From Spirosoma endbachense (GTDB taxonomy: Bacteria > Bacteroidota > Bacteroidia > Cytophagales > Spirosomataceae): a stretch of DNA of 64,000 nucleotides. Position 1 is the stretch's first letter. Each line of letters starts with the position of its first letter. The position numbers and the translations under genes are program-made. Shown piece after piece: positions 34,944-43,015 of this stretch. The stretch covers positions 9,696,808 to 9,760,807 of the forward strand of contig NZ_CP045997.1 in NCBI RefSeq assembly GCF_010233585.1, given 5' to 3'. The notes below the pieces were generated by a model. That model saw only the letters and a program-made list of their open reading frames with translations. It was not told the origin of the DNA and made no database searches.

Positions 34944-35912
34944 ATGAAAGCTTGTTCTTTTCTGCCCGCAGCTACGCAGATGGTCTATGACATGGGCCTA
35001 CAGGATTTGCTGTATGGGGTTACGTTTGAATGCCCGGAGCCCTCTCGCGCCGAAAACGAAATTTTAGTACGATGCGTACTGGAAGGTCACGATTACAGTA
35101 GTGAAGAGATCGACCGGATTTTTTCAGCCTCAAAAGCTGAGGGAAGAAGCCTCTATTACGTTGAAGAAGAGAAACTGCATCAGATCGCTCCCGATGTAAT
35201 TTTCACGCAGGACGTCTGCGAGGTGTGCCAGATCGATACGAAATGCACGCAGGCGGTACTTGACCGCTTGCCCAACATGCCCAACGTTGTCGCTTTGACT
35301 CCTCAAAGTCTCACCGATGTATTCGATACCGCGATAACAATTGCATCGGCGCTAGGCCACGAAGAAGCGGCTTACACCTATCTGCAAGGGCTGCGCACCC
35401 GAATTGACGCTGTCATTGACCGACTGCGGGCAAAGCGGGTGTTGCCCAAACGGGTGATGGTTATGGAATGGATGGCGCCAATCTACAACTGTGGCCACTG
35501 GATTCCGCATCAGATTGCGTATGCGGGTGGCATCGATATGCTGGGTAATCCATCGGGTGATAGCATCGTTACATCCTGGGAAAAAGTACGCCGGTATGAT
35601 CCGGAAGTACTGGTAATTGCTCCGTGTGGCTTCACCACAGAACGCACCCTACAGGAGTTACCCTTACTTGAGAAACAACCCGGCTGGCATAGCTTACGAG
35701 CCGTAGCCAATCAAGCGGTTTACATTGCCGACTATGATTTATTCACCCAGCCTTCAGCGGCAACGCTAGTGGATGGTATCGAACTGCTGGCAGCTTGCTT
35801 CCACCCTGATATATTCGCTATTCCGGCTGCTTTAGAATCAAAAGTTTATGACTTATATGCCTCCAAGACAGGCGTACCTGCATCTGGTTACGGGCGGAGC
35901 ACGGAGCGGTAA
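34944..35912 (+). CDS. btuF: BtuF-like cobalamin-binding protein without a signal peptide
   Basis: 322 residues matching the class III periplasmic binding-protein fold of BtuF: SFLPAATQMVYDMGLQDLLYGVT at the start, PDVIFTQDVCEVCQID, WMAPIYNCGHWIPHQIAYAGG near residue 177, then VLVIAPCGF and DYDLFTQPSAATLVDGIELLA. The protein begins directly with the fold and shows no signal peptide or lipobox, unlike enteric BtuF. It may be a cytoplasmic cobamide carrier or be exported by another route. It sits in the riboswitch operon. The stop codon falls inside the Walker A codons of the next gene, cobU, so the two overlap by 56 bp. Confidence 0.85.
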   Translation: MKACSFLPAATQMVYDMGLQDLLYGVTFECPEPSRAENEILVRCVLEGHDYSSEEIDRIFSASKAEGRSLYYVEEEKLHQIAPDVIFTQDVCEVCQIDTKCTQAVLDRLPNMPNVVALTPQSLTDVFDTAITIASALGHEEAAYTYLQGLRTRIDAVIDRLRAKRVLPKRVMVMEWMAPIYNCGHWIPHQIAYAGGIDMLGNPSGDSIVTSWEKVRRYDPEVLVIAPCGFTTERTLQELPLLEKQPGWHSLRAVANQAVYIADYDLFTQPSAATLVDGIELLAACFHPDIFAIPAALESKVYDLYASKTGVPASGYGRSTER

Positions 35913-36390
35913 AAGCCGATATGCACAGCAACTGGCCCGCGAATGGAGTCCGACACCGGTTTACGTAGCAACGGCCAGGATATGGGACGATGAGTTTGCG
36001 GAGCGGGTATCGCATCATAAGCAGGATCGTGGCCCGGAATGGACCGTCTTTGAAGAGCTTCGCCAGGTCAGTCAGCTTCCTATCTCTGGTCAGACGGTCG
36101 TTATTGACTGTGTGACGCTCTGGCTGACTAACTTTTTTGGCGATACAAAAAGCGATGTTACCGAGTCATTGAGGCTCTTTCAAAAAGAGGTTGACGAACT
36201 GGTGAAGCTACCAGGTCGGTTTATTATCGTCACCAATGAGCTAGGCATGGGCGTACACGCCGAAACGGCTATAGGTCGAGCATTCACCGACCTACAGGGG
36301 TGGGCGAATCAGTACGTAGCCAGCCAGGCTGATGCCGTTACGCTCATGGTTAGCGGGTTGCCTCTACCTGTCAAAACACCTGTTTTATGA
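35857..36390 (+). CDS. cobU: Adenosylcobinamide kinase / adenosylcobinamide-phosphate guanylyltransferase
   Basis: 177 residues from ATG 35857; ATG 35848 is also possible. Walker A GGARSGKS lies at the N-terminus, VSHHKQDRG carries the likely guanylylated His, and IDCVTLWLTN and TNELGMGVHAETAIGRAFTD with WANQYVA complete the CobU pattern. It phosphorylates adenosylcobinamide and attaches GMP, giving the substrate for nucleotide-loop assembly, so this operon salvages incomplete corrinoids. It overlaps btuF by 56 bp and overlaps the next gene through ATGA (36387-36390). Cobalamin synthase and CobT are not in the window. Confidence 0.93.
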   Translation: MPPRQAYLHLVTGGARSGKSRYAQQLAREWSPTPVYVATARIWDDEFAERVSHHKQDRGPEWTVFEELRQVSQLPISGQTVVIDCVTLWLTNFFGDTKSDVTESLRLFQKEVDELVKLPGRFIIVTNELGMGVHAETAIGRAFTDLQGWANQYVASQADAVTLMVSGLPLPVKTPVL

Positions 36391-37088
36391 CCAAAGCAAT
36401 CATGAACTGGTCGGGCGGGAAAGATTCGGCCTTCGCCTTGTGGCAACTACTTCAGGCAGGCGATTATCAGATCGAAACACTATTGACGACTTTGAATGCG
36501 GCTAACCGGCGCATTTCGATGCACGGTGTGCCTGAACATTTACTTGATGCCCAGGCAAAGCAGTTGGGTTTACCGCAGACTAAACTCTATCTGCCTGAAG
36601 AAAGCTCAATGGGCGATTACGAGCAACGAATGGCCAATACGCTGGAGCCGCTCGTTGCCGCTGGGGTCACTCATGCGATTTTCGGCGATATCTTTCTGGA
36701 GGACTTACGAAAGTGGCGTGAAACTCAATTGGCCAGTAAGAACCTGACCGGGGTTTTTCCACTCTGGCGTATTCCATCCCGTCAATTGCTCGATGAATTC
36801 TGGGCAGCAGGCTTTTCAACGATCGTTGTTAGTGTCAATAGCCAATACCTCGACGAGTCCTTTTGCGGACGCATCCTCGATCAGTCGTTTGTCGATGACC
36901 TGCCACAGAACGTCGATCCCTGCGGAGAAAATGGCGAATTCCATACCTTCGTCTATCAGGCTCCCTATTTTGCTGAGCCAATAAGCGTACAGGTTGTCGG
37001 TACGGTAACCAAAACGTATTCGTTTAAAACGGCCACTGGCGAGCAAGTGACATCGACCTATTATTTTGCTGATCTGCAACTGAATTGA
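36387..37088 (+). CDS. DUF71/COG2102 ATP-pyrophosphatase (diphthine-ammonia ligase-like), predicted B12 salvage enzyme
   Basis: 233 residues. The PP-loop SGGKDSA is at residues 9-15. Other family features are GDIFLEDLRKWRE, FPLWRIPSRQLLDEFWAAGF, VSVNSQYLDESFCGR and ENGEFHTFVY near residue 187. Eukaryotic and archaeal relatives (Dph6) amidate diphthine, but bacteria have no diphthamide. Comparative genomics has proposed that a bacterial branch of DUF71 works in B12 salvage, which fits this riboswitch operon and the ATGA overlap with cobU. A corrinoid amide or ester step is possible but unproven. Confidence 0.85.
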   Translation: MTKAIMNWSGGKDSAFALWQLLQAGDYQIETLLTTLNAANRRISMHGVPEHLLDAQAKQLGLPQTKLYLPEESSMGDYEQRMANTLEPLVAAGVTHAIFGDIFLEDLRKWRETQLASKNLTGVFPLWRIPSRQLLDEFWAAGFSTIVVSVNSQYLDESFCGRILDQSFVDDLPQNVDPCGENGEFHTFVYQAPYFAEPISVQVVGTVTKTYSFKTATGEQVTSTYYFADLQLN

Positions 37089-37192
37089 CGGAACTTCGGG
37101 TGGTTAGTTAAAAACAAAAAAGGCTTCAGATAGGGTTTATTCTCAATAAATCTGTTCTTTGTTGAATAAAAAGAGCCCAGTTGTACAGTTTC

Positions 37193-38299
37193 ATGACAAG
37201 TAGTAATCGTTTACTCAGCGGTATTAGCATTGCCTTATTAACGCTTATTGCCGGAGCCTGCAAAGTTGAGGATGCCCCACCTTCGCCCTATGAAGAAGGC
37301 GCTTATATCGTCAATGCAGGCACTCCTGGTGCCAGCAACGGGTCAATTTCCTTCATAGCCCGCAATACCGCTACGCCAACAGTAGATATTTTTAACGCTG
37401 CCAATGGTAGAGCGCTGGGAGGCACCGTTCAGGATTACACAGAAATTGACGGTAAAGGCGTCATTCTGGTCGATAATAATGCGGGCGGACAAGATAAAGT
37501 TGAAATTGTTGAGTCAGGCACATTCAAATCGCTGGCAACCTTCCAGGCTCCTGATGTTGAAAATCCACGATTCGTTGTTTATGCTGGTCCCAATAAAGCC
37601 TATATCAGCTGCTGGGATGCAACCGGCAGTGGGGCAAACACGTATACTAAACCCGGCTATATTCTGGTCCTGAATCTGGGTTCCCGGACTGTTGTAAAGA
37701 AAATTCCGGTCACGAAAGGTGCGGAGCGTATGGTACTTGTCAACAAAGAGGTCTTTGTGGGGAGCGTTGGTGGGGAGCAGGTCCTGACCGTTATTAATAC
37801 GGATACGGATGAAGTGGTTCAGCCGGGCATTGACGCGGGCGTAAATGCCAACCCGATTGCCTTTGATGCCAATAAGAAACTGTGGGCCTATGCATCATCA
37901 ACCAATGAGATGGTTCGGATTAACCCGACGAGCAAAATAGTCGAGACCCGGCTTAAAGTGGGTAGAGGTCCTAAAACACCCAGTGCAATTACCTTAAACG
38001 CCGACAAAACGATTTTTTTCTTCGTCAATTCCTTCAATGATCCGGCCGACAACGGTAAGTTAAAGGGCGAAACCTATCGCTTTTCAATCAACGATGTGAC
38101 TATTCAGGCCAATACGCCATTTATCCGCCGGCTATTTAGCGGCTTAAGTGTCGATCCATATGATGCCAGAGGTTTGCTTTATGCAGCCGTAACACCCTCA
38201 GCGAATCAGCCAGGATATGCAATACGCTACCAGCCAAGTGGCGCATTGGTCGATTCGATCAAGGCCGACATTGCCCCTACCCGATTCTTTTTTCGGTGA
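37193..38299 (+). CDS. Beta-propeller lipoprotein (DUF5074/YncE-like), candidate BtuG-type surface cobalamin-binding protein
   Basis: 368 residues from ATG 37193; a TTG four codons upstream is less likely. The N-terminus ends in a lipobox (LIAGAC) followed by acidic and proline-rich residues, suggesting a lipoprotein. The rest is made of YncE-like propeller repeats (e.g. GYILVLNLGSRTVVKKIPVTKGAERMV; TVINTDTDEVV; MVRINPTSKIVETRLKVG). In gut Bacteroides, BtuG is a surface propeller lipoprotein that captures cobalamin and caps BtuB. The shared architecture and operon position make the same role likely here. It lies 104 bp after the DUF71 gene and could also have its own promoter. Confidence 0.75.
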   Translation: MTSSNRLLSGISIALLTLIAGACKVEDAPPSPYEEGAYIVNAGTPGASNGSISFIARNTATPTVDIFNAANGRALGGTVQDYTEIDGKGVILVDNNAGGQDKVEIVESGTFKSLATFQAPDVENPRFVVYAGPNKAYISCWDATGSGANTYTKPGYILVLNLGSRTVVKKIPVTKGAERMVLVNKEVFVGSVGGEQVLTVINTDTDEVVQPGIDAGVNANPIAFDANKKLWAYASSTNEMVRINPTSKIVETRLKVGRGPKTPSAITLNADKTIFFFVNSFNDPADNGKLKGETYRFSINDVTIQANTPFIRRLFSGLSVDPYDARGLLYAAVTPSANQPGYAIRYQPSGALVDSIKADIAPTRFFFR

Positions 38300-38342
38300 G
38301 CCATGCCTGTTAAGATTAATCTTTCGACAAAACTATCCTGAA

Positions 38343-39920
38343 TTAATGAGCCCTTTGCTGAAGTGGTTCAGTAAGAATAGAAAGGCAGGTTTTTATACCG
38401 GTTCGCAGGTTGCCAAGCCTTAGGTTTTCGTTCGGGCTATGCTGATTGTTATCCATATTCACTAAGGGAACAATGACCGCAGGAACCTGAAGTGCCTGAA
38501 TGAATGGCACAACAGGCACCGTTCCGCCCATAATCCGAATTATTACCGGCTCTTTCCCAAATCCATCAGATACAGCTTTACGTAGCCAAACGCCCATCGG
38601 TTCGTTGATATTTGTGCGAAAAGCGGGCGTACCGGCATTACCCTCAAAAAAAACGATCTGAGCATATTTTAGCCGTTCTTCGGGCGTTGGTGCATGATCC
38701 AGCACGGTGAAGCCCTGCTTTTCGATGTGCTTTTTAACCAGTTCGACCATCCGTTTACCGTCGGTTTCGGGCACCAGGCGAATATCGAAAGTCGCTACGG
38801 CTTCTTCGGGCACAATGGTTCCAGACCCTTTACCAACTACAGCCGCCTTCATTCCCTTAATGTTGAGCGATGGATATTGCAGAGACTCCTGATAGTTATT
38901 TCCTACCTTCTCTTCCTCAACGATCATCAGCGCCTTGTTGATAGCCTGTTTATTATCGGGCACAGCCGCCATGATTTTTTTGGTCTCGTCGTCAAACGTA
39001 ATGCCGTCGTAGAATCCCGGAATCAAGGCCCGCCCCTGCTCATCTTTCATTGACGTTATCAGCCGGGCCAGCCGAAATGCCGGATTTGGGGCATAATTGC
39101 CAAAATGCCCGCTGTGCTGTGGCGTAACTGGCCCATAGGTAGTTATGGTGAAACCCGCATTACCCCGGCAACCGAACGTTAGGGTCGGTAAATTAGACGA
39201 ATGCATGGGGCCATCCATCACAATCATAAAATCGGCCTGCAATTTGTTTTTATAGGAAGCCAACGCCCCTTTCAACCCGCCCGACCCTTTCTCTTCCTCG
39301 GTATCAATAATGATCTTGATGTTAAAAGGCGGGGTTTGCTTTTCGGTCTGGAGAATATCGAGGGCATTGAGCATCATTATAATTGGCCCTTTATCATCCG
39401 AGGTAGAACGGCCAAACAGGCGCCACTCGTCGTTAACCCCCGTTTTGGGCAAGTTGCCACTTAAGTCTTTGTATTCGCCAGTGGTGGTTTTTTCTTTAAG
39501 CACCGTCACAAAAGGGTCTTTCTGATTCCACTCGCTGGGTCGTACGGGCTGGCCATCCAGGTGGAAATAGAACAAAACCGTTTGAGTAGCTTTCGGAAAC
39601 GTTTTCTCCGCTAAAACTAAAGGCAATTGATTGGTTTTAAGCACCGTTGTCTGAAAACCCCGCTTCGTCATCGCCTTTTCAGTCCAGGCTATATTTTTGA
39701 GAATGTTGGCTGGGTTAACGGCATCATTTGGTAGGGACACATAATCGCTGAGTTCATCAATGGCCAGCCACATCTGCTTATCGACAAGGGCATCCAGTTT
39801 TTGGGGACTCAATTTCTGGGCAACAAGGCCCGAGGGCAACTGGATGAGGCCAAGCCAGAAAGCGGCCGTGATTACATGAATAATGAATCGGGTTGCCGAT
39901 TCTTTTTGTCTGGTAGCCAT
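38343..39920 (-). CDS. Exported M20-family metallopeptidase
   Basis: 525 residues with an N-terminal hydrophobic segment (about 14-34) that looks like a signal peptide. M20 di-zinc features are FYFHLDGQP (His and Asp), GRSTSDDKGP (bridging Asp), DTEEEKGSGG (Glu pair), VMDGP and HSGHFGNYAPNP, followed by a dimerisation domain and NNQHSPNENLR at the end (last His ligand). It is probably a periplasmic dipeptidase or carboxypeptidase. Between its stop and the convergent lipoprotein gene there is only a short palindrome AAGATTAATCTT (38312-38323). Confidence 0.9.
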   Translation of the reverse strand: MATRQKESATRFIIHVITAAFWLGLIQLPSGLVAQKLSPQKLDALVDKQMWLAIDELSDYVSLPNDAVNPANILKNIAWTEKAMTKRGFQTTVLKTNQLPLVLAEKTFPKATQTVLFYFHLDGQPVRPSEWNQKDPFVTVLKEKTTTGEYKDLSGNLPKTGVNDEWRLFGRSTSDDKGPIIMMLNALDILQTEKQTPPFNIKIIIDTEEEKGSGGLKGALASYKNKLQADFMIVMDGPMHSSNLPTLTFGCRGNAGFTITTYGPVTPQHSGHFGNYAPNPAFRLARLITSMKDEQGRALIPGFYDGITFDDETKKIMAAVPDNKQAINKALMIVEEEKVGNNYQESLQYPSLNIKGMKAAVVGKGSGTIVPEEAVATFDIRLVPETDGKRMVELVKKHIEKQGFTVLDHAPTPEERLKYAQIVFFEGNAGTPAFRTNINEPMGVWLRKAVSDGFGKEPVIIRIMGGTVPVVPFIQALQVPAVIVPLVNMDNNQHSPNENLRLGNLRTGIKTCLSILTEPLQQRAH

Positions 39921-40143
39921 TCTAAAGAGGAGTCTTTCAGGAAGAATACAGCTAAGTAAGACAAAAAGGCGTTATACACAAATATTCTATCAACTATAAT
40001 TCAATTTCCAGTATAAAATTTTAAATAATCCAACAAATCTCCTACTAATAAGCAGTACAGCTATTGACTACATGGTTGTGCAGAAAAGACTGGACCCTAG
40101 CCATATGCTGATTATTTACAGAAAACTGCGAGAAAGCGATACG

Positions 40144-40611
40144 TTAATTAAACAACGAAATCGGACGATCTGAAACAGGATCTGTTTTAGAGGCTGGTAT
40201 CGTTTCAAGATAGGCAGCAAACATTTTATTATACAGAGCACCCTGTCTTCTGGCTTGAATCATACGAACAGCATCTTTTCCACTGAAGCCCAGATACGTC
40301 AGGATGAGGCCCGCCAATAGAGCCGAACGATTATGTCCCATACCACAGTGTGACAAAACCTGATGGCCATCGTGAATCAAACTGGCCCCAAATTGAGCCA
40401 GGGCATGCAATTTCTGGAGATCGGGTAACTCTCTATCTTCGAATGGGAAAAAGATATAAAGTGTTTTATTCATTTCCTCCGGAATATTCTGATCCAGCGT
40501 ATAGTCCAGATTAAATACTACATCAATAGTAAGCTGCGATATTGGCTCCCAATTATCGATGGAAGGCGAAATAAATAAAGAACCTCTTTCATCAATCTGG
40601 TACAATTCCAT
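40144..40611 (-). CDS. Dual-specificity/tyrosine phosphatase-like protein
   Basis: 155 residues, cytoplasmic. The signature HCGMGHNRS gives the CX5R loop with Cys89 and Arg95, and FPFEDRELPD (about 55-64) may supply the general acid Asp. The flanking helix SALLAGLILTYLGFSGKDAVRMIQARR is typical of small DSPs. Substrate unknown. It stands alone, facing away from the ECF sigma gene. Confidence 0.83.
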   Translation of the reverse strand: MELYQIDERGSLFISPSIDNWEPISQLTIDVVFNLDYTLDQNIPEEMNKTLYIFFPFEDRELPDLQKLHALAQFGASLIHDGHQVLSHCGMGHNRSALLAGLILTYLGFSGKDAVRMIQARRQGALYNKMFAAYLETIPASKTDPVSDRPISLFN

Positions 40612-41103
40612 ATCATGTAGGTTTTACTAGTTTTTATAGGGTATCGACCCGTTAAAACCGGCTCTGGTGTCAATAACCAAAGCTAGTGATTAATCTCTTT
40701 AGCCTCCTTCTGTATTTACGTAGCGGCAAGGACTAGTTCGTATAAGGTTATAAACTACACTTTTTTGAAAATGTAGCGAGTCATTGAGCGGTAAAAGCGT
40801 AAGGTCTGTTCCAGAAGTAGCATCCCTTATTACTAGCTAGCCACAATAGTATTGACTTGTCTTCCAGTCCTGGCCATTCTCATCAATGTATTCCCGGCAA
40901 CTATGATCCAAACATAGGGCATAGCTGGCTCAGGCACCTGGTAATTATCGTCTTAAAAGTGTATTCATCGAATCAAATTGTCCAAAAGCCACACTTGATC
41001 GTCTAATCGTAGCTTTTTATCCGCTTCAGTGTACCGGCTAAATCGCTTAACACTTATTGTTTCACTTTTAACGCCAGGCCTGATTCGTACTTTTTTTACG
41101 AGC
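40612..41103. other. Intergenic region between the phosphatase and ECF sigma genes
   Basis: About 490 bp without a supportable gene. A 30-codon stop-to-stop stretch on the minus strand (40840-40929, coding-like peptide containing SCREYIDENGQDWK) has no start codon and could be a relic of a lost gene. Nothing else stands out. Confidence 0.4.
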
Positions 41104-41132
41104 CATTAGGGTAACTCGTCTAAATGGTATCT
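41104..41132 (+). promoter_or_regulatory. Candidate ECF-type promoter of the sigma factor gene
   Basis: CATTAGGGTA (41104-41113), 13-bp spacer, GTATCT (41127-41132). Both boxes and the spacer length are identical to the element upstream of susC (42907-42935). Transcription from here would start near 41139, downstream of the ATG at 41124, which supports ATG 41160 as the translation start. Confidence 0.65.
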
Positions 41133-41159
41133 TCAGAGAACCCACGTAACAGCCGAACT

Positions 41160-41783
41160 ATGATATCTTCCAATCCTTCGCCGGAGGACAGTTTGTCCAG
41201 TTGTTCATTGCGCTCAACTGCGTGTAGTCAAACCATATCGGTTGGTCCAGATGATGAACTGCTTATTCGGCGGTCATTTGAAAGCGATCCTTATCAGGGT
41301 TGCGATCTGCTATTCCGTCGGTATTACGAGCCGCTCTGCAGTCATGCCGTCCGATACGTTTATTCAAAGATGCTGGCCGAAGATATCGTGGCCGATCTGT
41401 TTCAGGTATTCTGGCAGAAAAGGCTGTTCGAGCGTATTACGTTCTCATACCGGGCGTACCTCTATCGGGCCGTTCGTCAAAATTGTTTGCTTTACCTAAA
41501 ACGGGAAGCTGGACGAATAATCTCGCAGGAATCAATCACGGAAGCTGACCGGATAGGTTTGACTACGCTTCCCAACGAACAGATTCAGTTCGATGAGCTC
41601 AGCGCACAGATTGAAGCAGTAATTAATGCATTTACCCCCTCTGTTCGACAGGTGTTTCTGTTGAGCCGGTTCGAGGGTCGTAAAAATCAGGAAATTGCCG
41701 ACGAACTTCATATATCAATCAAAACAGTCGAGGCCCATATGACCAAAGCTCTGGTCCTTTTTCGCAAAGTTCTACAGCCATGA
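41160..41783 (+). CDS. ECF-type RNA polymerase sigma-70 factor (FecI-like, Bacteroidetes expansion)
   Basis: 207 residues from ATG 41160. An in-frame ATG at 41124 overlaps the predicted -10 box and would add 12 non-conserved residues. Sigma region 2 contains LFRRYYEPLCSHAVRYV, AEDIVADLFQVFWQKR and YLYRAVRQNCLLYLKR. Region 4 contains LSRFEGRKNQEIADELHISIKTVEAHMTKAL. The gene overlaps fecR by ATGA, the normal arrangement for a sigma/anti-sigma pair. It is expected to be held by FecR until SusC binds its ligand and then to drive the susC operon and its own gene. The shared promoter boxes support this. Confidence 0.92.
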   Translation: MISSNPSPEDSLSSCSLRSTACSQTISVGPDDELLIRRSFESDPYQGCDLLFRRYYEPLCSHAVRYVYSKMLAEDIVADLFQVFWQKRLFERITFSYRAYLYRAVRQNCLLYLKREAGRIISQESITEADRIGLTTLPNEQIQFDELSAQIEAVINAFTPSVRQVFLLSRFEGRKNQEIADELHISIKTVEAHMTKALVLFRKVLQP

Positions 41784-42802
41784 ACCATTCTCAACCAGGG
41801 CCAACCAAAGCCATTGTATTCACTTATTTTACCAGGCAAGCCACTCCTTTAGAACGTCAGGCCATCGAAGCCTGGCTAGAGACCGACGAAGGAAATACGC
41901 TGTACTATACGTACTTAGACGAATGGGAACGCTTACATCCGCAGTTTTACCCGGACATGGATGCAGCTCGTCACCATTTTTCCCAATTTATGGGGCAATC
42001 CGTTTCAGTTGAACCAACCGAACTCAGTGGGCATGAAGTTTATTTCAAATCCATTTCCAGTCATAAACCGACGCACTGGCTGCAATCAGGCGGGTTCCTG
42101 TGGATGGCCGCTTCAGTCGCGCTACTCATTAGCCTTTGGATCACTACCAACTACTGGTATTACACGACTCAGCGCAATGGATATAAACAAATCCAGTCGT
42201 TAACGCTTCCAGATGGGTCCAGAGTTTTGCTAGGGGCTAATTCTTCGGTAAAGTACGCCCGGTTTGGCTTTTCACGAGGGACAAGGCGAGTCTGGCTGGA
42301 TGGTGAAGCTGAATTTAGAATCGTTCATCAACCCAACAGACAGCGATTCATGGTAGAAACACCTGACAAGACAACCGTGGAGGTACTGGGAACCGTATTT
42401 GTCATCAACAGCCGCCGGAACACTACACGAATTGTACTGGAAAGTGGTCGCATTGAACTGAACACTCCCCGCACGGCCCGTCCAGTCGTACTCACGCCAG
42501 GCGACATGGCAACCGTATCTGCCCAGGGGCATCTGAAAATGCAGCATCCGTCCATTACACCCACTCGCGTAACCTGGCACGATCATCGATTTGTATTCGC
42601 CGATACTCCGCTAGCAGATGTTGCCAATCAATTGCACGACATTTTCGGTGTGACGGTAAAAATTCCTCAATCCGACCTGAAGGTCCGTAACGTGTCTGGA
42701 ACTTTCCAGGCTGAAACTGCCGATGACTTACTCCAGGCGTTGACATTGATGATGAATCTGCATATCGACCAATCCAAAACGGTATATGTACTCACCCAGT
42801 AA
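41780..42802 (+). CDS. FecR-type anti-sigma factor
   Basis: 340 residues. The cytoplasmic N-terminus (1-100) includes FTRQATPLERQAIEAWLET, the sigma-binding part. One transmembrane helix lies at about 106-125 (GFLWMAASVALLISLWI). The periplasmic FecR domain (LTLPDGSRVLLGANSSVKY, VWLDGEAEFRIVH, VEVLGTVFVIN) is followed by a C-terminal DUF4974-type domain (FADTPLADVANQLHDIFGV... to the end) that receives the signal from the receptor's STN domain. It is translationally coupled to the sigma gene. Confidence 0.93.
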   Translation: MNHSQPGPTKAIVFTYFTRQATPLERQAIEAWLETDEGNTLYYTYLDEWERLHPQFYPDMDAARHHFSQFMGQSVSVEPTELSGHEVYFKSISSHKPTHWLQSGGFLWMAASVALLISLWITTNYWYYTTQRNGYKQIQSLTLPDGSRVLLGANSSVKYARFGFSRGTRRVWLDGEAEFRIVHQPNRQRFMVETPDKTTVEVLGTVFVINSRRNTTRIVLESGRIELNTPRTARPVVLTPGDMATVSAQGHLKMQHPSITPTRVTWHDHRFVFADTPLADVANQLHDIFGVTVKIPQSDLKVRNVSGTFQAETADDLLQALTLMMNLHIDQSKTVYVLTQ

Positions 42803-42906
42803 GTTGGCGAAGCAGTTGTTTCCCTGCATCGACAAGTCAGCACTACGACATACTGTTTTTTCACTATTTACTTTATTATTTTTTTTCTCAAAAAATTACA
42901 CTTTTT

Positions 42907-42935
42907 CATTAGGGTAGGTGACGTATTTTGTATCT
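42907..42935 (+). promoter_or_regulatory. Candidate ECF-type promoter of the susC-susD-sulfatase operon
   Basis: CATTAGGGTA (42907-42916), 13-bp spacer, GTATCT (42930-42935), 80 bp before the susC ATG and preceded by a T-run. It is identical in boxes and spacing to the element before the sigma gene, suggesting that both are read by that sigma factor. Confidence 0.7.
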
Positions 42936-43015
42936 ATTTATCAAAAGTAAGGCTATAAATATACATGATTTATAGTGTTTACTGCTTTCCAATCACCCTC
43001 TAATCGTAGTATCGT

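Noticed and set aside
36387..37088. Diphthamide synthesis gene
   Set aside because: Bacteria do not make diphthamide and the gene sits in a cobalamin-regulated operon.
40632..40660. Possible third ECF promoter (ATAGGGTATC) near the phosphatase gene
   Set aside because: Only GGGTA matches; the flanks differ and no GTATCT lies 13 bp downstream.
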